DNA from: an uncultured Opitutia bacterium
Lineage (GTDB): Bacteria; Verrucomicrobiota; Verrucomicrobiia; Opitutales; Opitutaceae
Assembly (NCBI GenBank): GCA_903938935.1
Contig: CAJAFD010000004.1
Location: forward strand, 1 to 14,589
Length of the DNA stretch: 14,589 bases
Direction of reading: 5' to 3'
Shown: in pieces, positions 13,998 through 14,589 of the stretch
Numbering within the stretch: position 1 is the stretch's first letter
Layout of the letters: each line of letters begins with the position of its first letter
The notes under the pieces: generated by a model
Seen by the model: the letters and a program-made list of their open reading frames with translations, nothing else
What the model was told of the DNA's origin: nothing
Database searches by the model: none
Made by a program: the position numbers and the translations under genes

Positions 13998-14589
13998 GCG
14001 ACCAGCCCACCACCAAGTCCGGCTCGCCCGCTCCACCCGACCCTAATCCCGCGACCAAACCAGCCCAAACCGACGAGCATGAGAGCCTCGCCCACCTCCG
14101 CCACGCCCTCCGCACTCCGCTCAACCAAATCATCGGCTATACCGAAATTCTCATTGAATCCGCTCAGGAAAAAAACACCACCGGACTCCTGCTCGATCTG
14201 AAAAAAATCCATAGCGCCGGCGGCCAACTCCTCGCGGTCTTAAACGACACCCTGGCCCTGTGGAAAATTGAGTGCGGCAAATTCGATCTCCGGCACATGC
14301 GCCACGAGATGATCCCTCCGCTGAACGCCGTCCTCGGCTTCAGCGCCCTCTCTGTTGCCGACCCCGCCATTACCCGCATTCCCGGCCTGAGCGACGACCT
14401 CGCGAAAATTCGCGAAGCTGCCCGTAACCTCTTCAACCTCATCGAAGGAGCCACCGTGCTCCCTAATTCACTCCGCCATTCTTCACGCCAAATCCCGCCG
14501 CTTGCTTTGAACCCCTCCGCATCGGACGAGCCTATTGCAGCCGAAAAGTCCCCCCATCCCAACACCCGCGTCCTCATCGTCGACGACGA
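13994..14589 (+). CDS. Tandem DHp-like signalling protein with receiver domain (3' part missing)
   Basis: Partial gene running off the right edge; 198 complete residues are visible. It starts with ATGA shared with the kinase stop, so the two are translationally coupled. After a Pro/Thr-rich start (1-28) come two successive DHp (HisKA-like) hairpins. The first has LRHALRTPLNQIIGYTEIL with His37, the second MRHEMIPPLNAVLGFSALS with His104, 67 residues later. The first has Ala where HisKA has the Glu next to His; the second keeps Glu105 but has Ile in place of the Arg. No HATPase_c domain lies between or after them in the visible part, so this product cannot be a self-sufficient kinase as far as seen. 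From residue 192 RVLIVDD begins a typical receiver domain. The C-terminal output is outside the window. Such reduced DHp-REC proteins are sometimes joined to cyclase, phosphatase or other output domains; which one applies here is unknown. Confidence 0.85.
   Translation, partial: MSDQPTTKSGSPAPPDPNPATKPAQTDEHESLAHLRHALRTPLNQIIGYTEILIESAQEKNTTGLLLDLKKIHSAGGQLLAVLNDTLALWKIECGKFDLRHMRHEMIPPLNAVLGFSALSVADPAITRIPGLSDDLAKIREAARNLFNLIEGATVLPNSLRHSSRQIPPLALNPSASDEPIAAEKSPHPNTRVLIVDD

Overview
The window is a GC-rich stretch of a Gram-negative bacterial chromosome carrying mostly core metabolism, with a two-component signalling module at the right edge. The likely source is a member of the Verrucomicrobiota, possibly Opitutaceae-like. 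This is inference from the GC-rich codon choice, a plant/cyanobacterial-type IspH, an outer-membrane beta-barrel protein ending in phenylalanine, and the near absence of Shine-Dalgarno sequences. No rRNA gene anchors it. I see no rRNA, tRNA, CRISPR array, insertion sequence or prophage.

Left block (1-2347, minus strand): gltS (Na+/glutamate symporter), an MBL-fold hydrolase of the glyoxalase II type, and ribD, whose 3' end lies outside the window. They are tightly packed, with ribD starting inside the end of the hydrolase gene. A 130-bp divergent region separates gltS from leuB.

Central block (2478-9067, plus strand): leuB (leucine biosynthesis), alaS (alanyl-tRNA synthetase) ended by a strong hairpin terminator, hemJ (protoporphyrinogen IX oxidase), a small acidic protein of unknown role, and ispH. 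This ispH is of the plant/cyanobacterial type and has an unusual N-terminal extension of about 180 residues.

Right block (9075-11614, minus strand): a Spinster-like MFS transporter converging on ispH, and a secreted outer-membrane beta-barrel protein of unknown function. A second exported protein (11871-12575, plus strand) is transcribed divergently from the beta-barrel gene.

Right edge (12636-14589, plus strand): a soluble hybrid histidine kinase (HisKA, HATPase_c, REC) overlaps by four bases a second signalling gene. The second gene encodes two tandem, degenerate histidine-phosphotransfer (DHp) hairpins with no ATPase domain between or after them in the visible part, and then the start of a receiver domain. 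This pair is the most unusual system in the window. It looks like a phosphorelay in which a dedicated kinase sits next to a catalytically reduced, multi-DHp partner with an unseen C-terminal output.

A recurrent feature is that start codons are preceded by pyrimidine-rich tracts rather than purine-rich Shine-Dalgarno motifs. hemJ is the clear exception.
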